From JAAYCI01 sp031551695 (GTDB taxonomy: Bacteria; Bacillota; Clostridia; Oscillospirales; Ruminococcaceae): DNA of 6,681 nucleotides. Below the pieces are notes generated by a model. It did not search any database and was not told where the DNA came from. It worked only from the letters and a program-made list of their open reading frames with translations. The translations under genes and the position numbers were made by a program. The stretch is taken from assembly GCA_031551695.1 (NCBI GenBank), contig JAVBNG010000040.1, forward strand, positions 1-6,681, read 5' to 3'. This document shows positions 1 through 5,114 of the stretch, in pieces. The stretch's first letter is position 1; each line of letters starts with the position of its first letter.

Positions 1-524
1 TCATCGGCATGGGCGAAAGCAAAACGCCGGTGTCGTTTAAGTCTGCCTGCGACGCTTTCAAATATTTGGATATTTTGATGAAGGCGAACCAGAACAAGAG
101 CGCCCTTGCAGCCGCGACTGCAAAGCCGAAAAACGGCAAAAAGCCGCCCGTGAAGCCCGCGGCGAAACCGCCTGCGAAGCCTGTGGTGGAAGCCGCCGCG
201 CCGCAGGTGGCGGAGCCCCTGCTGGAGCCCCTGCCGGAGCCGCCCATTGCTGAGGCCCACGACGAGGCGTCCACCGGGTTTGTGCCGCTGGAAGAGATCG
301 TGGAGAAGATTAAGGACATCATAGACAACGAGAGCGACGAGGAGGGCTATATGCCCCTTGCGCAGGTGGGCAGTATTTTGGGCCGCCTGTATCCGGACTT
401 CGACACCCGCAACTACGGCTTCTCGAAGCTGCACAAGCTGATTGCCTACACCGGCGAGTTTGCCACACGTTCCGAAAACCCGCAGGGCGGCGGCAACCTG
501 ATGGTGCGGAACAAAAGCGCGTAA
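1..524 (+). CDS. NYN-domain nuclease with C-terminal LOTUS/OST-HTH domain (3' part only)
   Basis: The gene enters from the left edge; the reading frame starts at base 3, so the true start is outside the window. The first visible residues, IGMGESKTP followed by ACDAFKYLDIL, match the end of a NYN (LabA/DUF88-like, PIN-fold) domain, a family of metal-dependent RNA nucleases. Counting from the ATG at 9, residues 30-88 are a low-complexity Ala/Pro/Lys then Pro/Glu linker (KPPVKPAAKPPAKP). Residues 90-168 form a LOTUS/OST-HTH domain, recognised by GYMPLAQVGSIL, YPDFDTRNYGFSKLHKLI and the final GGGNLMVR strand. LOTUS domains bind RNA and commonly follow NYN domains in bacteria. The likely role is a cytoplasmic RNA-binding or RNA-cleaving protein with unknown target. 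The catalytic aspartates are upstream and cannot be checked. No signal peptide or membrane segment is visible in this part. Confidence 0.85.
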   Translation, partial: IGMGESKTPVSFKSACDAFKYLDILMKANQNKSALAAATAKPKNGKKPPVKPAAKPPAKPVVEAAAPQVAEPLLEPLPEPPIAEAHDEASTGFVPLEEIVEKIKDIIDNESDEEGYMPLAQVGSILGRLYPDFDTRNYGFSKLHKLIAYTGEFATRSENPQGGGNLMVRNKSA

Positions 525-546
525 CCGCGCGGGATAGTATCGCTTC

Positions 547-581
547 AAAGGACGCTTTGCGTCCTTTTGCGCGGCGCGCAA
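547..581. terminator. Tandem hairpins between convergent genes, probable terminator
   Basis: A perfect 9-bp stem (547-555 AAAGGACGC, loop TTT, 559-567 GCGTCCTTT) ends in a short T4 run at 565-568. It is followed at once by a second hairpin (TTGCGC 567-572, loop GGC, GCGCAA 576-581). The position, 23 bp after the NYN-LOTUS stop and just before the gpmA stop on the other strand, fits termination of the plus-strand gene. The U tract is short, so the efficiency is uncertain. For the minus strand, a small hairpin (517-521/526-530) followed by TTTTGTT may help end gpmA. Confidence 0.5.
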
Positions 582-594
582 CTGTCCAGTCCGG

Positions 595-1356
595 TCACGG
601 ACCCGCGCGGCCACGCGCAGACCCTTGATTTTTCACCGCTTCCATCTTTGCTTCCAGCACCGCCGCGTCACCAAGATAATACTTCGCCTGCACGGTGAAG
701 TCGTCGGCCAGTTCATACACCAGCGGCACGCCCGTGGGGATGTTCACCTCCACGATGGCATCATTGGAAAGGCCGTCCAGCATTTTTACCAGCGCGCGCA
801 GGCTGTTGCCGTGGGCCGCAACCAATACACGCCGCCCCGCCAAAACGGCCGGGCGGATTTCTTTGTCAAAGTAGGGCATCACCCGGGCGATGGTGTCTGC
901 AAGGCTCTCTGAAAGGGGCAGGGCGCCGGCGTCAACCCCGCGGTACATGGCCAGGCGCGCGGGGCTGCGTTCATCGTTCGCTTCCAGCGGCGGCGGCGGC
1001 ACGTCGAAGGAGCGCCGCCAGATTTTTACCTGCGCTTCGCCATATTTTTCGGCGGTCTCGGCCTTGTTCAGGCCCTGCAACGCGCCGTAGTGCCGCTCGT
1101 TCAGCCGCCAGTCCTTCACCACTGGCAGCCAGCAGCGGTCCATCTCCTCCAACACAATATCCAGTGTGTGGACGGCGCGCTTTAAATAGGAAGTATAGCA
1201 GATATCGAAGTCATAGCCGCCGTCCTTCAGCAGGCGGCCGCCTGCTTCGGCTTCCCCGCGCCCGGCGGGGGAAAGGTCCACGTCCGTCCAGCCGGTAAAC
1301 AGGTTTTGCCTGTTCCACTCGCTTTCGCCGTGGCGCAGCAGCACCAGCTTTTTCAT
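595..1356 (-). CDS. gpmA: 2,3-bisphosphoglycerate-dependent phosphoglycerate mutase
   Basis: This is a cytoplasmic glycolytic enzyme interconverting 3-phosphoglycerate and 2-phosphoglycerate through a phosphohistidine. The 253-aa length fits the family (about 250 aa). The N-terminus MKKLVLLRHGESEWN holds the RHG signature with the phosphorylated His9 and Arg8. FTGWTDVDLSPAG (20-32), Arg60, RLNERHYGALQG with Glu87 (84-95), the WRRSFDVPPPP stretch (113-123) and the second catalytic His182 in AAHGNSLRALVK are all present, so the active site looks complete. The frame stays open for 54 codons upstream to 1518, but the start at 1356 is chosen because AAGGAG lies 9 nt before it and the family begins at MKKLVLLRHG. 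The gene diverges from nrdD and converges with the NYN-LOTUS gene, so it is probably monocistronic. Confidence 0.96.
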   Translation of the reverse strand: MKKLVLLRHGESEWNRQNLFTGWTDVDLSPAGRGEAEAGGRLLKDGGYDFDICYTSYLKRAVHTLDIVLEEMDRCWLPVVKDWRLNERHYGALQGLNKAETAEKYGEAQVKIWRRSFDVPPPPLEANDERSPARLAMYRGVDAGALPLSESLADTIARVMPYFDKEIRPAVLAGRRVLVAAHGNSLRALVKMLDGLSNDAIVEVNIPTGVPLVYELADDFTVQAKYYLGDAAVLEAKMEAVKNQGSARGRAGP

Positions 1357-1432
1357 TGCCTCACGCTCCTTTTTGGCTTTTTGCCGAACGGGCTGTGTGT
1401 GCAAAATCCCGCCAATCCGACAGCTTTTTTTC

Positions 1433-1441
1433 ATGATAACA
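1433..1441 (-). promoter_or_regulatory. Candidate gpmA promoter (extended -10)
   Basis: Read on the minus strand, this is TGTTATCAT, an extended -10 (TGn) with a 5/6 TATAAT match. Upstream, the -35 is weak (ACGACA at a 19-bp spacing), as is common with extended -10 promoters. Transcription would start near 1426 and give a leader of about 70 nt before gpmA. Assigned by motif only. Confidence 0.4.
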
Positions 1442-1461
1442 CGCCCGCGGCAAAAAATGTC

Positions 1462-1480
1462 GTGTTTTATGTAAAAACAC
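1462..1480. repeat. Inverted repeat upstream of gpmA (7-bp arms)
   Basis: The arms GTGTTTT (1462-1468) and AAAACAC (1474-1480) are perfectly complementary around a 5-nt centre. The repeat lies about 20 bp upstream of the candidate gpmA -10 and 94 bp upstream of the nrdD -35. It could be an operator for a dimeric regulator or a cruciform. It loosely resembles redox-sensor (Rex) sites in layout but lacks a clear TTGTGA core, so no regulator is assigned. Confidence 0.35.
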
Positions 1481-1537
1481 AATCTTTTTTCGTCAAAATG
1501 CCAAAAACCCGCCTGCAAAGCGATGCAAACTGCTGAA

Positions 1538-1555
1538 ACACAAAATATATGGTAT
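1538..1555. promoter_or_regulatory. Possible distal NrdR box
   Basis: This AT-rich site matches the 16-bp NrdR consensus (ACACWATATATAGTGT) at about 13 of 16 positions in either of two registers, 1538-1553 or 1540-1555. NrdR boxes usually come in pairs a whole number of helical turns apart. The first register gives 41 bp centre to centre with the strong proximal box, close to four turns. The local AT-richness makes chance matches more likely, so this is a weaker call than the proximal box. Confidence 0.45.
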
Positions 1556-1573
1556 TATTTTATAATATTTTAC

Positions 1574-1602
1574 TTGACGCACTATATCTAGTGTGCTAAA
1601 GT
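1574..1602 (+). promoter_or_regulatory. nrdD promoter with an embedded NrdR box
   Basis: A -35 TTGACG (1574-1579) and a -10 TAAAGT (1597-1602) are separated by 17 bp. The spacer is almost entirely a palindromic site at 1579-1594, GCACTATATCTAGTGT, matching the NrdR consensus at 14 of 16 positions. NrdR is the ATP-cone, zinc-ribbon repressor of ribonucleotide reductase genes, so bound NrdR would block RNA polymerase directly. Transcription would start near 1609, leaving a leader of about 70 nt. The nrdD ribosome binding site is AAGGA at 1669-1673, 8 nt before the ATG. Confidence 0.75.
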
Positions 1603-1681
1603 TTTAATGTGTCCGGCATAAACCATAAATTTCACTGGGTTTTCACAGGTAATTTACTTATCACATACAAGGACGGGAACT

Positions 1682-3976
1682 ATGCAGCAGTCGATGGTGC
1701 GAACAATTACAAAAAGGGACGGGCGCGTCGTGCTTTACGACGAAACCAAGATCGCAAACGCCATCCTGAAAGCGCTGGCTGCTGCCGGCGACGATGACGC
1801 GGCCTTGGCCGCGCGCATTGCAAACGAAGTGGGCGAGGCCCTGGCCGAGCGCCTGGGCAACGCCAGCTACCGCATTGAGGACATCCAGGACGAGGCGGAA
1901 AAAGCCCTGATGCGCGCCGGCTACGAAAACGCGGCGAAAAAGTATATTTTGTACCGCGCGCGCCGCACCACGGTGCGCGAGTCGAACACGTCGCTGATGA
2001 AAGCCTGCGACGAGATTATCAACGCGGATGCGCGCCACTCGAACCTGAAGCGCGACAACGCCAATGTGGACGGCAACACCGCCATGGGCAGCATGCTGCA
2101 AATTGGCAGCGCGGCGGCGAAGGCGTACAACGGGGCCTACCTGCTGACGGACGACCAGCGCGCCGCTCACGACGAGGGCTATATCCACATCCACGATTTC
2201 GAGTTTTACTCCCTCACCACCACCTGCTGTCAAATCGACATCGACAAGTTGTTCACCGGCGGCTTTTCCACGGGGCACGGCTTTTTGCGTGAGCCCACGG
2301 ACATCCAGAGCTACGCGGCGCTGGCGTGCATCGGTATTCAGAGCAACCAGAACGACCAGCACGGCGGCCAAAGCATCCCGAATTTCGACTATGCGCTGGC
2401 CAAGGGCGTTGCCAAAACCTATCGCCGGCTGTTTGTGGAAAACTTGACGAAATCGCTGGCGCTGCTGGCGCCGGAGCGCGAGTGGACAAAGGACGTGCTG
2501 AAGGCTATTTGTGCGGGCACCGAAAAAGAGGTGGGCCGTGGGCCGTCGCTGGAAGACGACGAGATGTTTTTGGCAGTGATGCGCACAAAGCTGGCGCCGC
2601 TGGCGGGCAACGAGGAATCGGTGGAAAAGGCGCTGCTGTTCGCGGCGGAGCAAAGCCGCCAGGAGACCGACCGCCGCACCTACCAGGCCATGGAAGCCCT
2701 GGTGCACAACCTGAACTCCATGCACAGCCGCGCGGGTGCGCAAACGCCGTTCTCCTCCATCAACTACGGCACCGACACCTCGGCCGAAGGCCGCATGATT
2801 ATCAAGAACGTGCTGCTGGCGACGGAATCTGGCCTGGGGCACGGCGAAACGCCCATTTTCCCCATCCAGATCTTCAAGCTGAAGCAGGGCGTGAACTATG
2901 AAGTGACCGACCCGAACTACGATTTGTTCGAGATGGCCTGCCGGTGCAGCGCCAAGCGCCTGTTCCCGAACTTCGTGAATTTGGACGCGCCCTTCAACGC
3001 GCAATACTACATTGAAGGGCGCCCCGAGACCGAAGTCGTCACCATGGGCTGCCGCACACGGGTGATGAGCAACGTGTACGACCCGGACCGGCAAACATCC
3101 TATGGGCGCGGCAACCTCAGCTTCACGTCTATCAACGTGCCGCGCCTGGCCATTGAGGCGCATGGCGACGAGGCGGTGTTCTTCCAGTCCTTGAAGGACA
3201 AAATGGATTTGGTGACGGGCCAGCTGTTGGACCGGTATGAGATACAGGCGAAGAAAAAAGTGCGTAACTTCCCGTTTTTGATGGGCCAGGGCATTTGGAT
3301 GGACTCCGAAAAGCTGGGGCCGGACGACGAAGTGCGCGAGGTGCTGAAACACGGCACGCTGTCCATCGGGTTTATCGGCCTGGCGGAGGCGCTGGTGGCG
3401 CTGTACGGCCACCACCACGGCGAAAGCGACGAAATGCAGGAAAAGGGATTGCAGATCGTTGGGTTCATGAACGAGTACTGCAAGCGCAAAAGCCAGGAGA
3501 CCGGTATGAACTTTACCCTGCTGGCAACGCCCGCCGAGGGCCTTTCGGGCCGGTTCCTGCGCATGGACCGGGGGCGCTACGGCCTGCTGCCCGGTGTGAC
3601 GGACCACGACTTTTACACCAATTCCTTCCACGTGCCCGTCTATTACGATATCCCGGCCTACAACAAGATCCAAAAAGAGGCGCCTTACCACGCCATCACT
3701 CCGGCGGGGCATATTACCTATGTGGAACTGGACGGCGATACCGCCGACAATATGGAGGCCTTCATGAGCGTGGTGAAGTGCATGCACGACGCGGGCGTGG
3801 GCTATGGCTCCATCAACCACCCGGTGGACCGCGACCCCGTGTGCGGCTATGTGGGCATCATCCACGACGAATGCCCGCGCTGCGGCCGCCATGAAGGCGA
3901 GGCCATTGCGCCGGACCGTCTGACGGAACTGCAGCGGCAGTACCCCACCATCACGGAGTTCATCGGCAACCGGTAA
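1682..3976 (+). CDS. nrdD: Class III (anaerobic) ribonucleoside-triphosphate reductase, large part lacking the glycyl-radical domain
   Basis: NrdD reduces ribonucleoside triphosphates to dNTPs in the absence of oxygen. Residues 5-95 are an ATP cone (VRTITKRDGRVVLYDETKIANAI), the allosteric domain for ATP/dATP. The catalytic barrel follows, with LTTTCCQIDIDKLF (178-191), STGHGFLREP (196-205), SNQNDQHGGQSIPNFDY (221-237), NSMHSRAGAQTPFSSINYGTD (345-365) and the finger-loop cysteine Cys457 in TMGCRTRV. The C-terminus keeps the zinc-site region CGYVGII(H)DECPRCGRHEGE with Cys721, Cys731 and Cys734. The protein then ends at TITEFIGNR, without the RxxGY glycyl-radical motif that completes all NrdD enzymes I know. 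That motif is encoded by the next ORF, 34 bp downstream. A large reductase piece with a missing radical loop cannot act alone, so it presumably pairs with the small protein and with NrdG. The ATG at 1682 is preferred to the ATG at 1694 because of the AAGGA 8 nt upstream. Confidence 0.95.
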   Translation: MQQSMVRTITKRDGRVVLYDETKIANAILKALAAAGDDDAALAARIANEVGEALAERLGNASYRIEDIQDEAEKALMRAGYENAAKKYILYRARRTTVRESNTSLMKACDEIINADARHSNLKRDNANVDGNTAMGSMLQIGSAAAKAYNGAYLLTDDQRAAHDEGYIHIHDFEFYSLTTTCCQIDIDKLFTGGFSTGHGFLREPTDIQSYAALACIGIQSNQNDQHGGQSIPNFDYALAKGVAKTYRRLFVENLTKSLALLAPEREWTKDVLKAICAGTEKEVGRGPSLEDDEMFLAVMRTKLAPLAGNEESVEKALLFAAEQSRQETDRRTYQAMEALVHNLNSMHSRAGAQTPFSSINYGTDTSAEGRMIIKNVLLATESGLGHGETPIFPIQIFKLKQGVNYEVTDPNYDLFEMACRCSAKRLFPNFVNLDAPFNAQYYIEGRPETEVVTMGCRTRVMSNVYDPDRQTSYGRGNLSFTSINVPRLAIEAHGDEAVFFQSLKDKMDLVTGQLLDRYEIQAKKKVRNFPFLMGQGIWMDSEKLGPDDEVREVLKHGTLSIGFIGLAEALVALYGHHHGESDEMQEKGLQIVGFMNEYCKRKSQETGMNFTLLATPAEGLSGRFLRMDRGRYGLLPGVTDHDFYTNSFHVPVYYDIPAYNKIQKEAPYHAITPAGHITYVELDGDTADNMEAFMSVVKCMHDAGVGYGSINHPVDRDPVCGYVGIIHDECPRCGRHEGEAIAPDRLTELQRQYPTITEFIGNR

Positions 3977-3997
3977 CTATAGATTTTAATTTTTTCT

Positions 3998-4002
3998 GGA
4001 GG
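3998..4002 (+). promoter_or_regulatory. Strong ribosome binding site for the small glycyl-radical ORF
   Basis: GGAGG, within TGGAGGA, lies 8 nt before the ATG at 4011, in an AT-rich 34-bp gap after the nrdD TAA. This is one of the best Shine-Dalgarno matches in the window. It supports independent translation of the 51-codon ORF rather than it being debris of a broken nrdD end. Confidence 0.85.
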
Positions 4003-4010
4003 ATGCAGAA

Positions 4011-4166
4011 ATGACAATACAGACACAAAACGGACCGCAAGTGGGCAAAGACGTGGGCTTCGAGCGCATCCGGCGCATCACGGGGTATCTCGTGGGCACC
4101 ATGGACAAATGGAACGATGCAAAGAAGGCCGAAGAAAACGAGCGCGTGAAGCACGCGACGAAATAA
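4011..4166 (+). CDS. Stand-alone NrdD glycyl-radical domain (51 aa)
   Basis: The 51-aa product begins MTIQTQNGPQVGKDVG and continues FERIRRITGYLVGT, then MDKWNDAKKAEENERVKH. This is the C-terminal glycyl-radical segment of clostridial class III reductases, normally the last part of NrdD. The radical glycine is predicted as Gly25 (codon 4083-4085) in RITGY. The ORF lies 34 bp after the nrdD stop, in another frame, with its own GGAGG. An in-frame TAA at 3987-3989 closes it upstream, so a single frameshift from nrdD, which itself stops at 3974, could not fuse the two. Codon use resembles its neighbours. I infer a small subunit that docks into the NrdD barrel and is activated by NrdG, comparable to GrcA for pyruvate formate-lyase. 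The alternative is a recent gene break that happens to be expressible. At 51 codons it is easily missed by gene callers. Confidence 0.9.
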   Translation: MTIQTQNGPQVGKDVGFERIRRITGYLVGTMDKWNDAKKAEENERVKHATK

Positions 4167-4172
4167 CACCTA

Positions 4173-4192
4173 TTCTGCTGTTTGCAGCAGAA
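4173..4192 (+). repeat. Hairpin just after the small glycyl-radical gene
   Basis: Perfect 8-bp stem TTCTGCTG / CAGCAGAA with a TTTG loop, 6 bp after the stop codon. There is no T run on either side, so it is not a terminator by itself. It could stabilise the 3' end of an nrdD mRNA or pause RNA polymerase ahead of the next hairpin. Confidence 0.5.
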
Positions 4193-4195
4193 ACG

Positions 4196-4238
4196 GCAAA
4201 AAATCAGGGGCGTTCAGCGGATGCCTCTGGCTTTTTGC
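4196..4238 (+). terminator. Probable intrinsic terminator or attenuator between nrdD and nrdG
   Basis: An imperfect 16-bp stem pairs 4196-4211 (starting GCAAAAAA and ending CAGGGGC) with 4223-4238 (GCCTCTGG then CTTTTTGC). It has one mismatch and two G-U pairs around an 11-nt loop. The A run on the left and T5 on the right (4232-4236) give terminator character. It would end or reduce transcription after the nrdD pair. nrdG would then depend on read-through or on its own promoter; the only candidate I see is weak (TTGCAT 4235-4240, 17 bp, TATATG 4258-4263). Confidence 0.5.
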
Positions 4239-4383
4239 ATGGTTTTTACAACGCGCATATATGAAAATCGCTGGCGTTGAATATTCAGCAGTGAAACCGC
4301 CGCTTTTGGGTGGAGGGGACGCAGACGGTGGTGGATCACCGCGAATGCGGTGGCAGCCGCGGCGCGGCGCGGGAAGGGACGGC

Positions 4384-4902
4384 ATGGACGGCAACCTGGT
4401 GCAGTTGGCGGGTTTTAAAGGAGATTCCATCGTGGACGGGCCGGGGCTGCGGTGCGTCGTTTTTGCGCAGGGGTGCCCCCACAAATGCCCCGGCTGCCAC
4501 AATCCTGATACGCAAGACTTTACCGGCGGCGAAAGCGTGACGGTGGAACGGCTGTTTGAGATGGTGAAAGAGTATCCGCTGTGCAAGGCCGTCACCCTTT
4601 CCGGCGGCGAGCCCTTTGCGCAGGCGGGGCCGCTGTATGGCCTCGCCGTGCGGCTGAAGGAGGCGGGCTACGAGCTGGCGGCCTACAGCGGCTACACGCT
4701 GGAGGAACTGCAGGGCGGCACACAGGACCAGCAGATGCTGCTTTCCGTGCTGGATACGCTGATCGACGGCCGGTTTGTGCAGGCCCAGCGCAGCCTTTCG
4801 CTGCGCTTCAAGGGCAGCGCAAACCAGCGCATTTTGAATGTGCAGAAAAGCCTGCGCGAAGGCAAGCCGGTGCTGGAGACAGCCATCCGCTGGACCGGCT
4901 AA
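4384..4902 (+). CDS. nrdG: Anaerobic ribonucleotide reductase activating protein (radical SAM)
   Basis: NrdG uses a [4Fe-4S] cluster and S-adenosylmethionine to put the glycyl radical on the reductase. The 172-aa product begins MDGNLVQLAGFKGDSIVDGPGLR. The radical SAM cluster motif CxxxCxxC is at Cys31, Cys35 and Cys38 (GCPHKCPGCHNP), with the SAM-binding SGGEP at 73-77 and a C-terminal DGRF (128-131) and GSANQRI. The frame is open back to an ATG at 4261. The start at 4384 is chosen because AAGGGA lies 4 nt before it, conserved homology begins there, and the extra 41 codons look non-coding and lack a Shine-Dalgarno. The gene follows nrdD and the small glycyl-radical gene on the same strand, 217 bp away. 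Its substrate here would be the glycine on the separate 51-aa protein. A small hairpin (CACCGC-GAAT-GCGGTG, 4337-4352) lies in its leader. Confidence 0.95.
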   Translation: MDGNLVQLAGFKGDSIVDGPGLRCVVFAQGCPHKCPGCHNPDTQDFTGGESVTVERLFEMVKEYPLCKAVTLSGGEPFAQAGPLYGLAVRLKEAGYELAAYSGYTLEELQGGTQDQQMLLSVLDTLIDGRFVQAQRSLSLRFKGSANQRILNVQKSLREGKPVLETAIRWTG

Positions 4903-5032
4903 GCGCCTGCGGCGCGGCGTTTGTGCTACGCGGGCCTGCGGCCGGCAGTTGCGCTTCGCGCGTGGAGCCCCGTTGGCGGGCTGCATTGGGCGACTGCCAC
5001 CTGTTGGGTGCATTCAAGAAATTGGGCTTGCG

Positions 5033-5075
5033 AAAACAAAAAACCGGCAGACCTGAATGGTCCGCCGGGATTTTT
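5033..5075. terminator. Bidirectional intrinsic terminator
   Basis: A 10-bp stem with one mismatch (5044-5053 CCGGCAGACC, 5059-5068 GGTCCGCCGG, loop TGAAT) is flanked by an A-rich run at 5033-5043 and T5 at 5071-5075. On the plus strand it ends nrdG. On the minus strand the A run becomes a U tract and ends the ricin-type gene. Both genes point towards it. Confidence 0.8.
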
Positions 5076-5082
5076 ATTGCGG

Positions 5083-5108
5083 CAAAGCAGCAGCAAATGG
5101 CTGCTTTG
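5083..5108. repeat. Perfect hairpin between the ricin-type gene and the terminator
   Basis: Arms CAAAGCAGC (5083-5091) and GCTGCTTTG (5100-5108) form a 9-bp stem with an 8-nt loop, 6 bp beyond the minus-strand stop codon. It lacks a good U tract. It may be a first, weak termination or mRNA-stabilising hairpin ahead of the main terminator. Confidence 0.5.
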
Positions 5109-5114
5109 AAATGC

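Noticed and set aside
1357..1518. A 54-residue N-terminal extension of GpmA
   Set aside because: The family starts at MKKLVLLRHGE, a good Shine-Dalgarno sits right before that ATG, and the extension covers the promoter region with non-coding-like sequence.
1603..1681. A riboswitch in the nrdD leader (cobalamin type)
   Set aside because: The leader is only about 70 nt and AT-rich, with no B12-box-like sequence or multi-stem structure I can see; NrdR boxes already explain its control.
1661..3892. A 743-codon open frame on the minus strand opposite nrdD
   Set aside because: It mirrors nrdD codon by codon, is full of His, Val, Arg and Ala as expected from antisense of GC-rich coding DNA, has no recognisable domain, and the sense strand is an unmistakable NrdD.
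3236..3976. Loss of the NrdD C-terminus as plain pseudogenisation
   Set aside because: All visible catalytic motifs are intact over 764 codons, the missing domain is intact 34 bp away with its own start signals, and nrdG is intact; decay would not preserve all of these.
4261..4383. A 41-residue N-terminal extension of NrdG from the ATG at 4261
   Set aside because: There is no ribosome binding site before it, the composition is unlike coding sequence, and it overlaps a possible -10; NrdG homology begins at the later start.
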